Shown piece by piece: positions 22,895 to 35,632 of a DNA stretch of 64,000 nucleotides. The number at the start of each line of letters is the position of its first letter. Within the stretch, counting starts at the first letter, position 1. Source of the stretch: Eretmocerus hayati. Lineage: Eukaryota > Arthropoda > Insecta > Hymenoptera > Aphelinidae. Below the pieces are notes generated by a model. It was not told the origin of the DNA. It did no database searches and saw nothing but the letters and a program-made list of their open reading frames with translations. The position numbers and the translations under genes were made by a program. The stretch spans positions 66,330,282-66,394,281 of the forward strand of contig CM056741.1 of NCBI GenBank assembly GCA_029851415.1, in the 5' to 3' direction.

Positions 22895-24385
22895 GCGCAC
22901 CGTGTAGAGGAATTCTTAAAAAAGCATCTTGAAGATGAGGAAAAATACTGACTGTTTGTGGTTTTTGATTTTTCTCTTAGCCCTCCTTGGTTCCTCAAAC
23001 AGCTCATGTACTTTCAAGGATTTCGGAAAAAACCGTTTTTACTATATGGGCTGTAATTTGGATGCGAATGAATATGGAACAGTTTTGCAAAAAGCATCTC
23101 GAAGAGCGGAAAAATGCCACTCGCAATGATTTTTTGATTACTTTTTACGTCGTGCAAATAAGAGTGTGAGAGCTCTCGAAGTAGCCAAAACCGTAGTTTT
23201 TGCCATTTTTTGCTGTTTTTACATGTAAGGTAAGTGTACCCAACTTGCCTCTGTACCCAACTTGCCCCCTTATGCCGATCCCAGGAATGGGCGCTCGTTG
23301 ACCTTCCCGCAATTTTTTTTTACGTTTGTTATGTTAAAATATGAGGAAATACGTAGTTTTCAACGACCCCGGATCATTTCTGCGTTCTCCAGAAAAAATA
23401 AAGTGAGTTTTCCATTTTTCGTGTTTGCACGGCTAAGAAATCACCGAGGAAATCACGTTCACTAAAACCGGTGCTAATTTATTTTTATTCGACCAATCTT
23501 GACGTACCTTAGCGCATTCGATTCCTTGTCTCAAGACCTTCAACATTCGCTCTTCAGGGTTGCAGAACTCTGATCTGGAGCGATTTTATGTACAAAACAC
23601 GAAGATGGTTTGAGAATCAAGAAGGCCGACATGGGAGTGTACCCAACACGCCCCCATATGGTTATCTCAGGAAGGCGTGCAGTATGACCTTTTTTACCAC
23701 TCAGAACGTGTTTATCACGTCAAAATAGGTCGGAAACGATGTCTTGGCCTAGCTCAAAGCTACAAATGTTGCTGCACGGTGATCAAAACGGATCAAAGCG
23801 ATTTTATTCACTTCATCGCCGATTTACATTGTTTCAAATGATGGAGGCAAGTACGGTACACACTTTTGTAAACTCTCGAAAATCACGTTTTGGGAGAATT
23901 CAAACAGCTTAGCTCCAATTCATCCAAATTGGACGTATCTTAGCTCATTTTAAAGGTCTTGAGACAAGCTTCAAAATGAGTTAAAGTACGTTGGAAAATA
24001 TTGAGATTAGCCAGAATTATTAAGAAAATGGCTTAATGGGGGCAAGTTGGGTACACTGACCTTATTTCATTGAAAATCCGAGAATCTGGCTTCTTTGAGA
24101 GCTCTCACACTCTTGTTCACACGACGTGAAAAATAATCCAAAAATCATTGCGAATGGCATTTTTTCCGCTCTTCAAGATGCTTCTTGCAAAACTGTTCCA
24201 TCTTCATTCGCGTCCAAATTACAGCCCATATAGTAAAAACGGTTTTTTCCGAAATCCTTGGAATTATATCAGCTATTTGAGGTACCAAGAAAGGCTGAGA
24301 GAAAAATTAAAAACCACCAAAAGTTAGCATTTTTTCTCATCTTCAAGATGCTTTTTCAAAATTTCTCTACATCAATCTGGGTTCA
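22895..24385. repeat. Palindrome with ~300-bp arms enclosing copy D of the GTACCC family
   Basis: The left arm (22895-23200) and inverted right arm (24070-24385) share GATTTCGGAAAAAACCG, ATATGGGCTGTAATTTGGA, AGCATCTTGAAGATGAG and AGAGTGTGAGAGCTCTC. The whole spacer apart from short edges is a GTACCC-family element. Confidence 0.8.
23225..24064. mobile_element. GTACCC-family element, copy D
   Basis: It runs from TAAGGTAAGTGTACCC to the inverted GGGTACACTGACCTTA. It is close to copy B over its full length (CGTTTGTTATGTTAAAATAT, CAGAACGTGTTTATCACG and CAGAACTCTGATCTGG are all shared). It has a tandem GTACCCAACTTGCC at its left end. It has no coding capacity. Confidence 0.75.
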
Positions 24386-25495
24386 AGCAATTGACGTTTT
24401 TGCAAGAGAGGATTTCATACCAGCGTTCAGGAATTTTTGCACGGTACTGTATAATCCCGAGAAAAAATTTTGACCCATTATTGAAGTAAGCTCAAGCTTT
24501 CTCGCAATGAGTCAAATTCGCAGTTTCCTAGTCTCATGTGCGTCTGAGTTCATATAGATGGCCGTTTGCAACCAGTCCAAGATGGTACATCTAATGCTGG
24601 ATGTTCTTATTCACTTGCCTCCGGAATAGAATCATTGAAATGACCATACGACTTTTGGGTGAGAAACTATGTAACTAGGTTGATTACATCTTGAGTGATA
24701 TGTCAAAGTACTTTTCGTTACTCGAACAAAGTATAGGTCTCCGGGACCCCTTAGACCGTATCCTAGCTCCAAAATAACACAATTTTAGTAATTTTAGTGG
24801 CTTTTAGATACAAATACTCGAGCTTTGAGTCAATACGAGGAGGTTTCAGCTTACCCCAGGAGTAGATCAAACTTTCCTTTCCGGAATAACACACGCATAT
24901 TCGACTCCTGTAATTCTAGGCGATTGCAAATATTTCCCCCTTACTGTATGTACAAATACGAAGAGGATGCGCTCTCGTGAAATTAAAAAGGGTGTTACTG
25001 ATCAATTTCGTGAGCACTTTTTTGAGATTTATTGCGAAATTGTCCAAACTCTTCTAATAGCAAGCTAAAAAATCAGCTTGTACGTCGTTTCAAACGCATG
25101 CTATCCCTCTGAAACTGATGCCATCGTGTTCAGCAGATCCTCGGGCAGGTTAAAATATGTCGGAAGCCATAGTTTCAGTACGCTCGAAGCCCGATACAAC
25201 CTTGCATCATCCAAATCATGTATCTACAAAATCAGCAAAAAACGCTGAAACGCAGGTTTTTAGAAGCTTAGTAATTCGCGATTTAAAAAAATTCCAGATG
25301 TCTAGGTTCAAAACTGGTTTCAGATTCGGTTTCTGCGTCAAAAGTACACGATTAGTCTTTAGCCGTAACTATATAAGACGCGCTTAGCACGCGCGCACGA
25401 GTGCGAGCGCACCCGCGCGTGCATCAGAAGCTCGTTAACGAATATATTTTGTAACTCTGTTTAAACAATTCCCGGAATTTTCATCACTCCAATAA
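24386..25495. other. No recognised gene
   Basis: Short frames only. A CGCG-rich patch lies at about 25378-25425. Confidence 0.3.
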
Positions 25496-25862
25496 GTTTT
25501 CGGGCTCGTCGTGATAGAATGGAAGTCTCATTGACACCCAATCAATGTTGAGGAGCCATTCACAATAACTCATCATCGAGCCGAATCAAAGCAAGATTTC
25601 AAGCTTGTTACACAGTACAAGTCGGGTAAGATTTGTACATTAATTCTATTTAGACCATCCCATGGAGTGTGGGATAGTCCATCTTCCTGCGGAGTTTTAG
25701 AGTTCGTCCAAGAAAAATTCGCGCACAAATCTTACCCAACTTGTACTGTGTATTATGTTTGAGATTTGCTTTGATTCTACTCGATGGTGGATTATTGTGA
25801 ATGACTTCTCAACGTCGATCGGGTGTCAATCAGACTTTTGTTCCACTGCGACGAGCCCGAAA
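25496..25862. mobile_element. Palindromic MITE-like element (about 367 bp)
   Basis: The ends TTTCGGGCTCGTCG and its complement frame arms of ~150 bp that share CAATCAACGTTGA-like, ATTCACAATAA, GAATCAAAGC and ACAGTACAAGT(C/T)GGGTAAGATTTGT. The spacer is short. No coding capacity and no clear target duplication. Confidence 0.75.
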
Positions 25863-27483
25863 GGTAGAATTCGACTTATCTGAGTAGTCGTTGATGAGAG
25901 CTTCGAAGTGAGCCAAAGAACGTCTCATTTCGACCCACGGAAGCCAAGTTATGGCAGTTTTTGTCAGAAACTGACTGTGAAGGTATTTTCCTCGTCAGGA
26001 GTTAGCCGTGGCGCAGAGAGTAAGGTATGCGAAAGGTGTCTATGCTCGATTGGAGAAGTTAAATTCAACCAAATGGACTTTTACTATAGGTCAATAGAAA
26101 GCTAAGACACTCAGCTTTGAATTACCGATGGTAAAAATCGATTGCGTGATCTAGTTTATGAATTAAGTGACGAATAAATAATGATAACAATTTCTGTTCC
26201 AAAGTTACCCCAGTCCGTGTCTAACTTTGGACCACGACTTTCAGCTCTCTTTGCTCTAACCAGAGATGTCCAAATGGACCTTGTACGTTTGACTACAGAT
26301 ACAATGCGCTTCTGATGCACTACGACAAGTTCTGCCAAGGTTTATGGAAAAAAGCGATTTTTGTTCCAAAGTTACCCCGGTTGACGGCAGCCTAGGGCTC
26401 ACGGGCTCTATACCTAGGAATTTTATTTTTCATCCTACAGCTGCAATTCCAGTCCAACTGCTCCGGATTTATTAGAGCAGGTCATGTTCATCGCAAAAAG
26501 CAGACCAAATATCGATCAAAAGAAGTCCCAGAGACGTAGAAAATGTCACATGTGCTATTTCCTACGTATCTAAGTAACAAGTATCTTCTGTGAGAAAAGA
26601 TGCTGATTCCTGATACAAAAGTTGCTTTTGAAATAACTTTAGGCGTATACTTCAGTATTCATTTATTAATATAGTACTGAAAAGAGTCGTTTCCGATTGA
26701 TTCGATTCCACGAATACAATGGGTTGCGAAGTTCTATATGGGGAAAATTTGTGAAGAAAAGGTGCCTTCAAGTTACTTGAGATTTTTTGATAATGAAAAA
26801 GCTTCAGGGTGCTCGGGAGGTATGAATAGAAGTTGAAAACTTACATTCATACAGTTCATCATATTACAGACTGGGGAAGAAGGATAGAGGAATCAAATTT
26901 TTGATTCCTGAGTATTTTAGCCCGGTGATGTTTAGAAAAAACGTGAAGACTTTCCACCAAAAATTACCCGATAGGTCTTCGAGTCACTTCTCAAATGATT
27001 TTTGTAAAATCGAAAGCGGCCAAAGCACTTCAAAGTTATGAGCAGAATACGGTGGGACAGACTCGATTCTCGATGTTTATGTCGAATGAGTAAGACAGCT
27101 CTATCTTGGACAAAGGAATTATGGTCGAGAAAACTGCCGGACACTTTCTTTCAATACATCAAAATGAAAATAGTCACTTGGAAACTTTTGAAAGCTCACT
27201 GCAATGTACTCCACTACCATTCACAAAAAGGGCTTGAGTGCACGACAAAAAATTCCTATAGAGCGTAACTTCTTCGATCAGTTCTCGGGAATATGGAAAG
27301 AGGGCGTAACTGCAGAAAAGAAATCCAAAAAGACGTAAACGCCATTACGCCCTCGTGACTCCTCCGATCACTATTCGAAGATATGGAAAAGGGGCTTCAC
27401 TGACATGTTCAAATTCAAAATGGCGCGAATTTCAGAGGAAGGGCGTAAGTTCGGCCCGATTGGGAAAAAGGGCATATTCACCA
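25863..27483. other. No recognised gene
   Basis: AT-rich unassigned DNA. Around 27260-27480 short, diverged repeats containing AGGGCGTAA appear. Confidence 0.3.
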
Positions 27484-27974
27484 GTGGAAAAAATTGACGT
27501 CAAAAGTAGTAGCATCATATTAGAAATTAAGAATAAGTATCTAAAATTCATAAGAAACAACTTGAATGACAAAAAGATGACATTCTTATGGACACCTGCC
27601 CATGTAGGAATTTCTCAAAACGAATCTGCAGATGCATTAGCGAAAGCGGCGACTGTAACTAATTCTGAGTCACTAGATTCTAGTACCATTCCTTGTACTG
27701 ATTTATTTCCAGGATTTAGAATAGAGATGTATACACAAACAGATGCTTTTCTGAGACAAGAAGGCAAGAGTACAGGGAAGAATTATTTTGAAGCATATTA
27801 TGAGGATAGTAGAGTCCCATGCTCCCATGGTATCACAGAAAAAATTAGCTCGACTTTTCATCACTACAATAAATCGATGCAGAGCTGATCATTACAATCT
27901 GGCTGTATCGTTGCATCGCGTCAGTTGAGTGAGTAAGCCCCGAAAATACGCTTCCTTTTAGGAGTAACCGGCTA

Positions 27975-28892
27975 AACTCTTCCAAACCCTCCAACTTTGG
28001 GCTCAAATGATAGGTGGCACATCCAATAATCAATATTGATTAGGATTATTGTTCAAAAATTGGGGGTAGGCATAAATAAACAATAAAAACATGCATTTTT
28101 TCGTCCTTTTCTCGGTTTTTTGATTATAAGTTGGAAAATATTGGTTTTTCAAGAAAACTTGTCCAGAAAGAATTTGTAGATCTCTAAACGGTCTACAAGA
28201 TTGATTCATACACTTTTTCCCGTAAAATGCATCCTTCTGGAGTTATTCTTGATCTAAGTTATAATCGAATTTCTTCAAATAAATTCGCTAAAATTGTTTG
28301 TAACGGGTTCAAATTATTGTCCCTAAGCAATTGAGTCAATTTTGAGGAGAAAAGGTCTCTTGGTATTTTTTCCTAAGTTTGATCGTTTTCGAGTAATGAA
28401 AAAAGCAAATTTTGCGACTTCTGACCCTCAATGCAGTGCTTTCATGACAGCACTTTGACTTGGAAGTTGCGACATCTGCTTTTTTTCTCATTCCTCGAAA
28501 ACGATCAAATTAAGGAAAAAGTACCAGGAGACCTTTTCGTTTCAAAATTGACTCAATTACCTAGAAAAAATAATTTGAACCCGTTATAAACAATTTTAGC
28601 GAATTTATTTAAACAAATTCGATTATAACTTAGATCAAGAATAACTCCAAAAAGATGCATTTTACGGGAAGAAGTGTATGAACCAGTCTTGTAGATCGTT
28701 TAGAGATCTACAAATTCGTTCTGAACAAATTTTCTCGAAAAACCAATTTTTTCCGACTTATAATGAAAAAACCGAGAAAAGAACGAAAAAATGCATGTTT
28801 TTATTGTTTATTTATGCCTACCCCCAATTTTTGAACAATAATTCTTATCAATATTGATTATTGGATCTGCCACCTATCATTTGAGCTCAAAG
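27975..28892. repeat. Inner palindrome 1 (~0.92 kb)
   Basis: Arms of ~450 bp meet near 28440 at CAGTGCTTTCATGACAGCACT. Shared inverted words include GCTCAAATGATAGGTGGCA, GGGGGTAGGCATAAATAA and ATTCGCTAAAATTGTTT. Non-coding. Confidence 0.85.
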
Positions 28893-30945
28893 GGACTAGG
28901 CGGTTAAGCATGGTGAAGTGGACCTTGTCAGATATGGCCCCGAAAATATTTTTCCCCTCTTCCTAACACCAAATGATGGGGGAAGCAAAGGTTTGTAGGT
29001 CCCACAATCGCCCCTGTTTTTTACGGCACCCCAGAAACCCTCTAAAAAACGCTAAAAATCGATGTTCCTTCTATCAAATCGCATTCTGACGCATTTCAAC
29101 GAATCGATCTGAAAATTTTTTGACATACTCTTGAAATGTGGTCGATCATGAAGAAAATATTTTCATTCCGACAACTCTCGATTGAGGCCCTGAAAAAAAT
29201 TCTTCAAAACTTCAAAGTCAATTTTCTTATGTAAGTTGGAAAGAACTATGTTAGAAAACCATTGTATCGTGTTCATCAGGTTATTTTGCATCAAAAACAG
29301 GTATTTTTGGGATTTTTTAGGTGGTGGAACATGGTCGAAAATCTAAAAAACCATTTTCAAAGCAAATTTTGATTCAGTTATTTGCATCTTCTGCGCATGC
29401 GCGTCCTCCTACGTCTCTGAAAGTATTCTCAATCGATAGCTGATGCAATTTCCTTCAAAATGACCCCTTGAGGAAGTCGATTTGATGCAGTGAAACCTGA
29501 GATCTAGCTGGTCCAAAAAATGAAGAAATCCAAGGTACCAAATCCGTGAAGCCGTGGCTCCTTCAATGGGCCCGAAAAGTGCGAATTTTGAGTCGGACTG
29601 TTTCAAAGATGTGAACATGTGTTTTCGATGTAATTTTTGACGTAGAAACCGAATCCGTGGTCAGTTTTGTTCCAAACCTTCAAGATTTTTGATGACACTC
29701 AAAAAACCGACCGGGGGGTGTACGGCCATTTCCAGCCTTTTTCTACACATTTGAGATGTATGATGAGTATCGGCAAAGGTTTGGACTTGTCGCGTAGAGA
29801 ATGCAAGTATGTTTTCCTTTGTATTTTGACCAGCTGAAGACAATAGCGATGGTTTTGAGGCACAGAAATAACTCGAGAGAGAGATATAAGGTGCATGATG
29901 CAGTTTTCTCTGATGAGATCATAAAACAAAATATAGCTCCATCAGCCCAAATCTGACTCCCAACTCATTCCCAAGCCTCGAAATCATCGGCATCGTCTTC
30001 AGCTAGTCAAAATACAATGAAAAACATACTTGCATCCTCTATGTGACAAGTTCAAACCTTTGCCGATACTCATCATACATCTCAAATGTGTAGAAAAAGG
30101 CTGGAAATGGCCGTACACCCCCCGGTCGGTTTTTTGAGTGTCATCAAAAATCTTGAAGGTTTGGAACAAAACTGACCACGGATTCGGTTTCTACGTCAAA
30201 AATTACATCGAAAACACATGTTCACATCTTTGAAACAGTCCGACTCAAAATTCGCACTTTTCGGGCCCATTGAAGGAGCCACGGCTTCACGGATTTGGTA
30301 CCTTGGATTTCTTCATTTTTTGGACCAGCTAGATCTCAGGTTTCACTGCATCAAATCGACTTCCTCAAGGGGTCATTTTGAAGGAAATTGCATCAGCTAT
30401 CGATTGAGAATACTTTCAGAGACGTAGGAGGACGCGCATGCGCAGAAGATGCAAATTACTGAATTAAAATTTGCTTTGAAAACGATTTTTTGCACTTTTG
30501 ACCATGTTCCACCACCTAAAAAATTCTAAAAATACCCGTTTTCGATGCAAAATAACCTGATGAACAGGATGCAATGGTTTTCTAACATAGTTCTTTCCAA
30601 TTTACATGAGAAAATTGACTTTGAAGTTTCGAGATTTTTTTTTAGGGCCTCAATCGATAGTTGTCGGAATAAAAATATTTTCTTCATGATTGACCACATT
30701 TCAAGAGTATGTCAAAAAATTTTCAGATCGATTCGTTGAAATGCGTCAGAATGCGATTTGATAGAAGGAACATCGATTCTTAGCGTTTTTTAGAGGGTTT
30801 CTGGGGTGCTGTAAAAAACAGGGGCGACTTTGGGACCTACAAACCTTTGCTTCCCCCATCATTTGGTGTTAGAAAGTGGGGAAAAATACTTTCGAGGCTA
30901 TATCTGACAAGGTCCACTTCACCATGCTTAACCGCCTAGTCCCTT
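28893..30945. repeat. Inner palindrome 2 (~2.05 kb), nearly identical arms
   Basis: Arms of about 970 bp flank a ~110-bp spacer (about 29865-29975). They are so similar that the same 69-codon frame is encoded identically on both strands (29618-29409 and 30218-30427), which is a consequence of the symmetry and not a gene. The ends read ACTAGGCGGTTAAGCATGG and its complement. Confidence 0.85.
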
Positions 30946-31110
30946 TGGAGGGTTTGGGAGAGTTTAGCCGGTTAGTGAACGAATTCAGGAGCTTACTCAC
31001 TTGACTATATGCAAAGAAGCAGATCAGGAATTGACCATGTTTTATGGCGGTGTCCTCTTTATGAATGCCATCGTGCCACAATGATAATGAAATTTTTGAA
31101 AAATTGTGAA

Positions 31111-31429
31111 CTCAATTATGAATATGTACTAATCATGCTTTTCCTATAAGTTCCAAGAATATGTGTGTGTGTAAGTGTATATGTATGTGAATATCTATAT
31201 ATACATAAGTTCGTATTGCTAATAATCCTCGTAGGAGGTATTGAATGCATTAACATACAAAAAAAATCTTTTTGGACATCCATATTGAGCTCCTCACGAG
31301 TGCAGAGTTCCTCAGCATAGGCCAAACAACTCCCACGCTTCAGACATCTTTCAGTGGGCACCCATAAGCATGCTCATAAATTTTGAGAGTGATGATCGGG
31401 CTTGATTTTCAAATTTAAGGGGATGTCAA
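31111..31429. other. No recognised gene
   Basis: A GTGTGTGTAAGTGTATATGT dinucleotide-type patch lies near 31160. Nothing else could be supported. Confidence 0.3.
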
Positions 31430-31810
31430 AGTCGAATTTGTTCAATTGTGATCTTCAAAAGTTGATTGTGGGGGCAATATTCACTGAATCCACTCGATTC
31501 TTTTTTTAAACGATAGATCTGAAGACTTAGCAGGGCTTCTTGGGAGCACTTTTTTGATTTATCTCTTAGATTACGTGGGAAAAATTAAATAAGTAGCGAT
31601 TTGGAGTGTCGGTAAAGTGCAGATTTCTCAATTCAATTGTAATCTTCAAAAGTAGATTGTGGAGGCTATATTCACTCAATTCACTCGTTTCTTTTCTTAA
31701 CTGATAGATCTGAAGCTGTAGCAGGGCTTCTTGGAAGCACTTTTTTTTATATATCTCGTAGATTTTGTGGAAATAATTAAATAAGTGAGGATTTGGAGTG
31801 TCGGTAAAAG
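31430..31810 (+). repeat. Tandem duplication of a ~180-bp unit
   Basis: The two units share CTTCAAAAGT(T/A)GATTGTGG, GATAGATCTGAAG, AGCAGGGCTTCTTGG and GATTTGGAGTGTCGGTAAA in the same order. Non-coding. Confidence 0.8.
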
Positions 31811-32759
31811 TTGACTTTCACATGTCCTTAATACAACTCTGTGTACGGCAGTTGCACCAAAAATTCGACCGTGATACGGGTATAGGGTGTAACTACATTT
31901 TTTAAAATGCCTGTAAAATCCATGAAACCGGATCTAATTCTCCAATGACTATATGGACGATTCCGCGCAAATTGATAACTTTGCTGTCCTGAGCTGCCAT
32001 TTTCAAATGGTGTAAGATGGGTCCAATAAAAAAATTCGGTGCATTGAACACCAGTATTTAGGACCTACGAGGATAGTTTTGAGTGGCGATATTGGATGTT
32101 TTTCGTGCTCTAGACATTAATTCGTGCCCAAAAACAGGGTTTTTTGTTTGTCCTTTTTTCAACCCCACCCCCCTCATGGTCATAATCTTGCTATGTAACG
32201 AAATATATTGCATTCTCGCGACACACCTTTCGAAAGCTTATATTTGAAGGAGTAAATTCACGCACAAATGCAAGTCCCCGCTCGAGTTTATCGTGGTGTA
32301 ACCAAGGTGAACATCTTGTCCTGGAAAACCATGTCACATTCCATGGCACCCCTGAAATACCCTCCCGAGCTTTTCTGTGATATCGAACGCTTTTCTCCCG
32401 GGTGGCATCTCATTCCATTTGGGTTAGGGTAGAATTTCCCGGTATTTCGTAGCCGTTAATTTGAAATTATTCGGCTAGCAGAGCCAATATATGCTCATTC
32501 TTACATGGCATATGAATTAGAGCGTGTCAATGACTTCAATGACTCGATTCTGCTTTTTACGTATGTAGATTGATGGTACTAAAGGGTATATGAGGATATC
32601 TCTGAAACTTTGTACTTTCGGCCTAAAAAAGTGTCACAGCGGTGGAAATCGAGATATACGGCTTAGAGCCTGTTATTGAGCAAGCACAATGGTTCGAGTA
32701 TGAGAATTGTATGCAATCGGGTGTTAGAATGTAGTAACGAGAGTCAGAATTGGAATATA
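31811..32759. other. No recognised gene
   Basis: Short frames only. No repeat was noticed. Confidence 0.3.
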
Positions 32760-33105
32760 CTGACCAATCACCCACCCATGACCCAACCATGACCCATACG
32801 GCCACCCATCGCCCTTCACCCCCTGCCCATAGGCAACCCGAGACGCGAGATGCTGACGGACAAATTTTGGCCGGGCTTTTAATTATTTCAATTACTTATA
32901 TTTGACCCCTTGACGCTTGGTTGAAGCATTGGAAAAATCTGAAAAAAAAACAAGAAAAATGCTTGGACTTCACATGGGTCATGTTGACACAAAAATTGGC
33001 CTCAATAACCATTCATCTTTGAGAAAAAGAAACAAAAATCGAAATAATTTCGACCGTCTAATTTCGCCATTTTTCGTTGTTTTGACACTACTATTAGATG
33101 TCTTG

Positions 33106-33684
33106 AACGAGATGTTCAGGTTCGCCGAGAGGACACTCAAATCTCCTCTCTGCTACTATTGAGATCTAGATTTACGCCCGTCGATCTATGAGAATCAACT
33201 TCTTCTCAAGATTTTTGATCACAGAGCTCAGATTTTGAGATCACACTCGCTAAGTCATCACCCGATTTCGCTGCTATCAAATCATGATATGGTCATGGTC
33301 GTCGTATGGTAGTCATGATTCTAGCAGGATGGAGATGAGATTCTGCCTGTAGAATTAGCCAGAATAGAGATTCAGCTGTCGAATCTCTTGGCAGTCACCA
33401 CCCTCTCTTAGATACACGCCCGAAAAGATTTGTGGTATATTCCGTCATCGAAGATTGTGATTACAGCGCCAGCAAATCGGAATTTCGATCAGTATGATAT
33501 TGCTCGATCCCCCGGTCAATTAAGACACTTGGCGTATGCTCGTGGTATGGTTTTTGATGTCATAAATCGGCCTACAACTCCTGATCAGATTCTATCTCAA
33601 GGAATGATCATCATCGGGAAACTATATATTGGACACACCATCACAGCTGCTACCCAACACGGTTCTGAGGTTGGGTGATGTGAG
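33106..33684. other. No recognised gene
   Basis: A frame of 82 codons (33430-33678) has no recognisable domain. Nothing else is visible. Confidence 0.25.
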
Positions 33685-34515
33685 ATTTGCGTCTAGCGAT
33701 TTCGAAATATCAAAGACCCTCCGCGACTTTTTCAGTTCGATCTAGTTTAACATGCGTCCTCGCTCTTTCAGCCGCCCATACAACACGAGATCTCAAATTC
33801 GTGCTTAGGGCTTCGACAGATAGTGCGCAATATTCTTTCCACCACTTTTTCCCCGTGTATGAGCATAGGCGCTTGCTTCGTTCCCCGTGGTAGTGCTATT
33901 GCGCGCCCGTGGCGGCCACTGCAACTACAGCGCCTATGCTTCGACACGGGAGAGAAAATGGAGGAAAGCGCATCACGCACTTCCTGTCAAGGCCCTTAGC
34001 GACTCCAAAAATACCGCAAGAACACCTTTGTTCGACTCGCGAACTTCGATCTCGGTCAATCCGCGCTTTCGCCCCCGCACCACGATTTGGAAGCTAGATA
34101 ATCTCAAAAACGTTCTTAGCGACTGCAAAATATCCCAGATACACCTCCCCCCTCCCACTTAGCTCTCGAGATTCGATCTCGGTCAGTTCGCGCCTCCACT
34201 ACCGCAGCCGCCCACGCAAAACAATTTGCAGGCTGGGTAAACTTAAATTCGTGCTTAGCGACTCCAAAATACCCCATATACATCGCTACTCGACTCCCGA
34301 ACTTCAATCTTGATCAACTCATGCCTTCACCCCCGCAACCACCCACGCATTACGATTTGAAGGCAGAGCGATATGATTTTCGTGTTCAGCGACCTCGAAA
34401 TACCTCAAAAACACCCTCCACTCAACTTTTCGATTTTGACGGTCGCTTGCTCTCGACCCCGCAGCCTCCCACGCGACATGATTTCGAGATACGGCAATTC
34501 GATCTCTATATCCTC
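33685..34515. repeat. Diverged ~130-bp tandem array, about five units
   Basis: TAGCGA(C/T)T-AAAATA(C/T)C recurs at about 33693, 33996, 34114, 34254 and 34384. Each is followed by ACACC, TTCGATCTCGGTCA and CGCAGCCGCCCACG-type words. The first unit is split by a hairpin insertion. Short frames open across it are not conserved between units. Confidence 0.75.
33806..33998. mobile_element. Small palindromic insertion (~190 bp) in the 130-bp array
   Basis: Ends GGGCTTCGACAG and CTGTCAAGGCCC enclose arms sharing CATAGGCGC/GCGCCTATG. TTAG (or CTTAG) of the host repeat is present on both sides, fitting a 4-5 bp target duplication. Confidence 0.65.
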
Positions 34516-35075
34516 GAAATATTTGGCAGACACCAGTCTCACGCAATCCAAGTTTGGTTTTGATTAATTCTGTATAACTCGATTGCAGCAACGCATTATC
34601 GGGCACTTGCCATAAACTATTCAAAGCGCGAGACTCGCGTGATGCGATGATGCTGGTCAAAAAGCCGCTCGCGCACCATATCTGGACTCTCCAAGATCAT
34701 GTATTCGTTGCATCGAGTCAGCACAGAATCCATAGCGCAGCTCCAGCGTTAGCTGCTACACTACCTGACATAAAAAGTAATCCTCAAGAATATGAGTGAT
34801 TTCTCTGTCAATCCCGTATTATCACTTCTTTTGCATGCGTGCATTTGCTTTTTTTATCGAAGGTTTGAGATAAAATGCTTTTATTACAAAAAAGATGACA
34901 CTTGAGCTACATCAAATTCAAATTGTACATCTCCAATCATCCAAATTCGAACGCCGCAGACAAGCTTTTGTTATGTTGTTCTAGATAACCTCATAACCTC
35001 CCATATATCGGTATTTATTCAAACAATCCTGAAAAAAACTAGCCATTTTCCGTCTTCGAGCCCATTGAACTTTTT
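34516..35075. other. No recognised gene
   Basis: AT-rich DNA with short frames only. Confidence 0.3.
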
Positions 35076-35632
35076 GTTCAGAATTTTTTGCTCTACAATA
35101 TATTTTTTCCCCGACAAAATTCACCTAAACCCAAAATCCTATCTCTCGGAGCGGGGTCCTTTGAACATTATTGACTGATTAGTTGAACTTCCACATAAAT
35201 TTTTCCTCCAAAAGTTCAACATAGTTTTTTTTCCATGTTGGTCCAAACATTATATCACCAGCCTCCGTCCACTTAAAAAATCTAGAGTCTCTTTCCGTAT
35301 CATTTAATGCCATTTTTAAGTGATTGGTTGATACGGAATTTCCATTTACCCTCCTATAATCCAAATGTCGATTTTTCTATTTACCTCTTCTATGGCATTC
35401 GAAAACTTTTTGGCGTTTCCACCGATCGTCTTGAAATTTCGAGGGACTATTAAACATTAGTGAAAGATGGGCCCAGTCTGTTTTGAGCTCATTGCATCGA
35501 TTAGTTCATCACCCTCAATACTTTCTATGAGAATTAAACTTGTTGTTCAGAATTTTTTGCTCTACAACATATTTTTTCCCCGACAAAATTCACCTAAACC
35601 CAAAATCCTATCTCTCGGAGCGGGGTCCTTTA
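35076..35632 (+). repeat. Direct repeat of ~87 bp, copies at 35076-35162 and 35546-35632
   Basis: Both copies contain TTTTTTGCTCTACAA(T/C)ATAT, CCCCGACAAAATTCACC and TCTCTCGGAGCGGGGTCC and are nearly identical, 470 bp apart. The intervening DNA has no recognised content. Confidence 0.9.

Larger units (their letters stand above)
27929..31002. mobile_element. Composite nested-palindrome element inserted in the LINE
   Basis: The ends GTGAGTAAGC/GCTTACTCAC are followed inward by inverted AACCGGCTAAACTCT and AACCCTCC. TTGA is duplicated immediately outside both ends (27925-27928, 31003-31006), and the interrupted LINE frame resumes beyond it. Inside lie two complete palindromes back to back. There is no transposase. 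The clean duplication argues for a real transposition event. Confidence 0.8.
27484..31110 (+). pseudogene. LINE RNase H remnant split by a 3.07-kb insertion
   Basis: From 27484 to 27928 the frame reads as the end of an I-type LINE RNase H: KKMTFLWTPAHVGISQNESADALAKAA matches the last catalytic histidine and aspartate region. It is followed by a C-terminal extension with RADHYNLAVSLHRV in a shifted frame. The protein resumes after the insertion: 31007-31110 reads SRSGIDHVLWRCPLYECHRA, the zinc-type tail. Frameshifts and stops show it is dead. It resembles, but is not identical to, the minus-strand LINE at 16.5 kb. Everything upstream of the last RNase H segment is missing. Confidence 0.75.

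Noticed and set aside
29409..30427. Pair of identical 69-codon frames as a duplicated gene
   Set aside because: Identity follows from the palindrome; no protein features.
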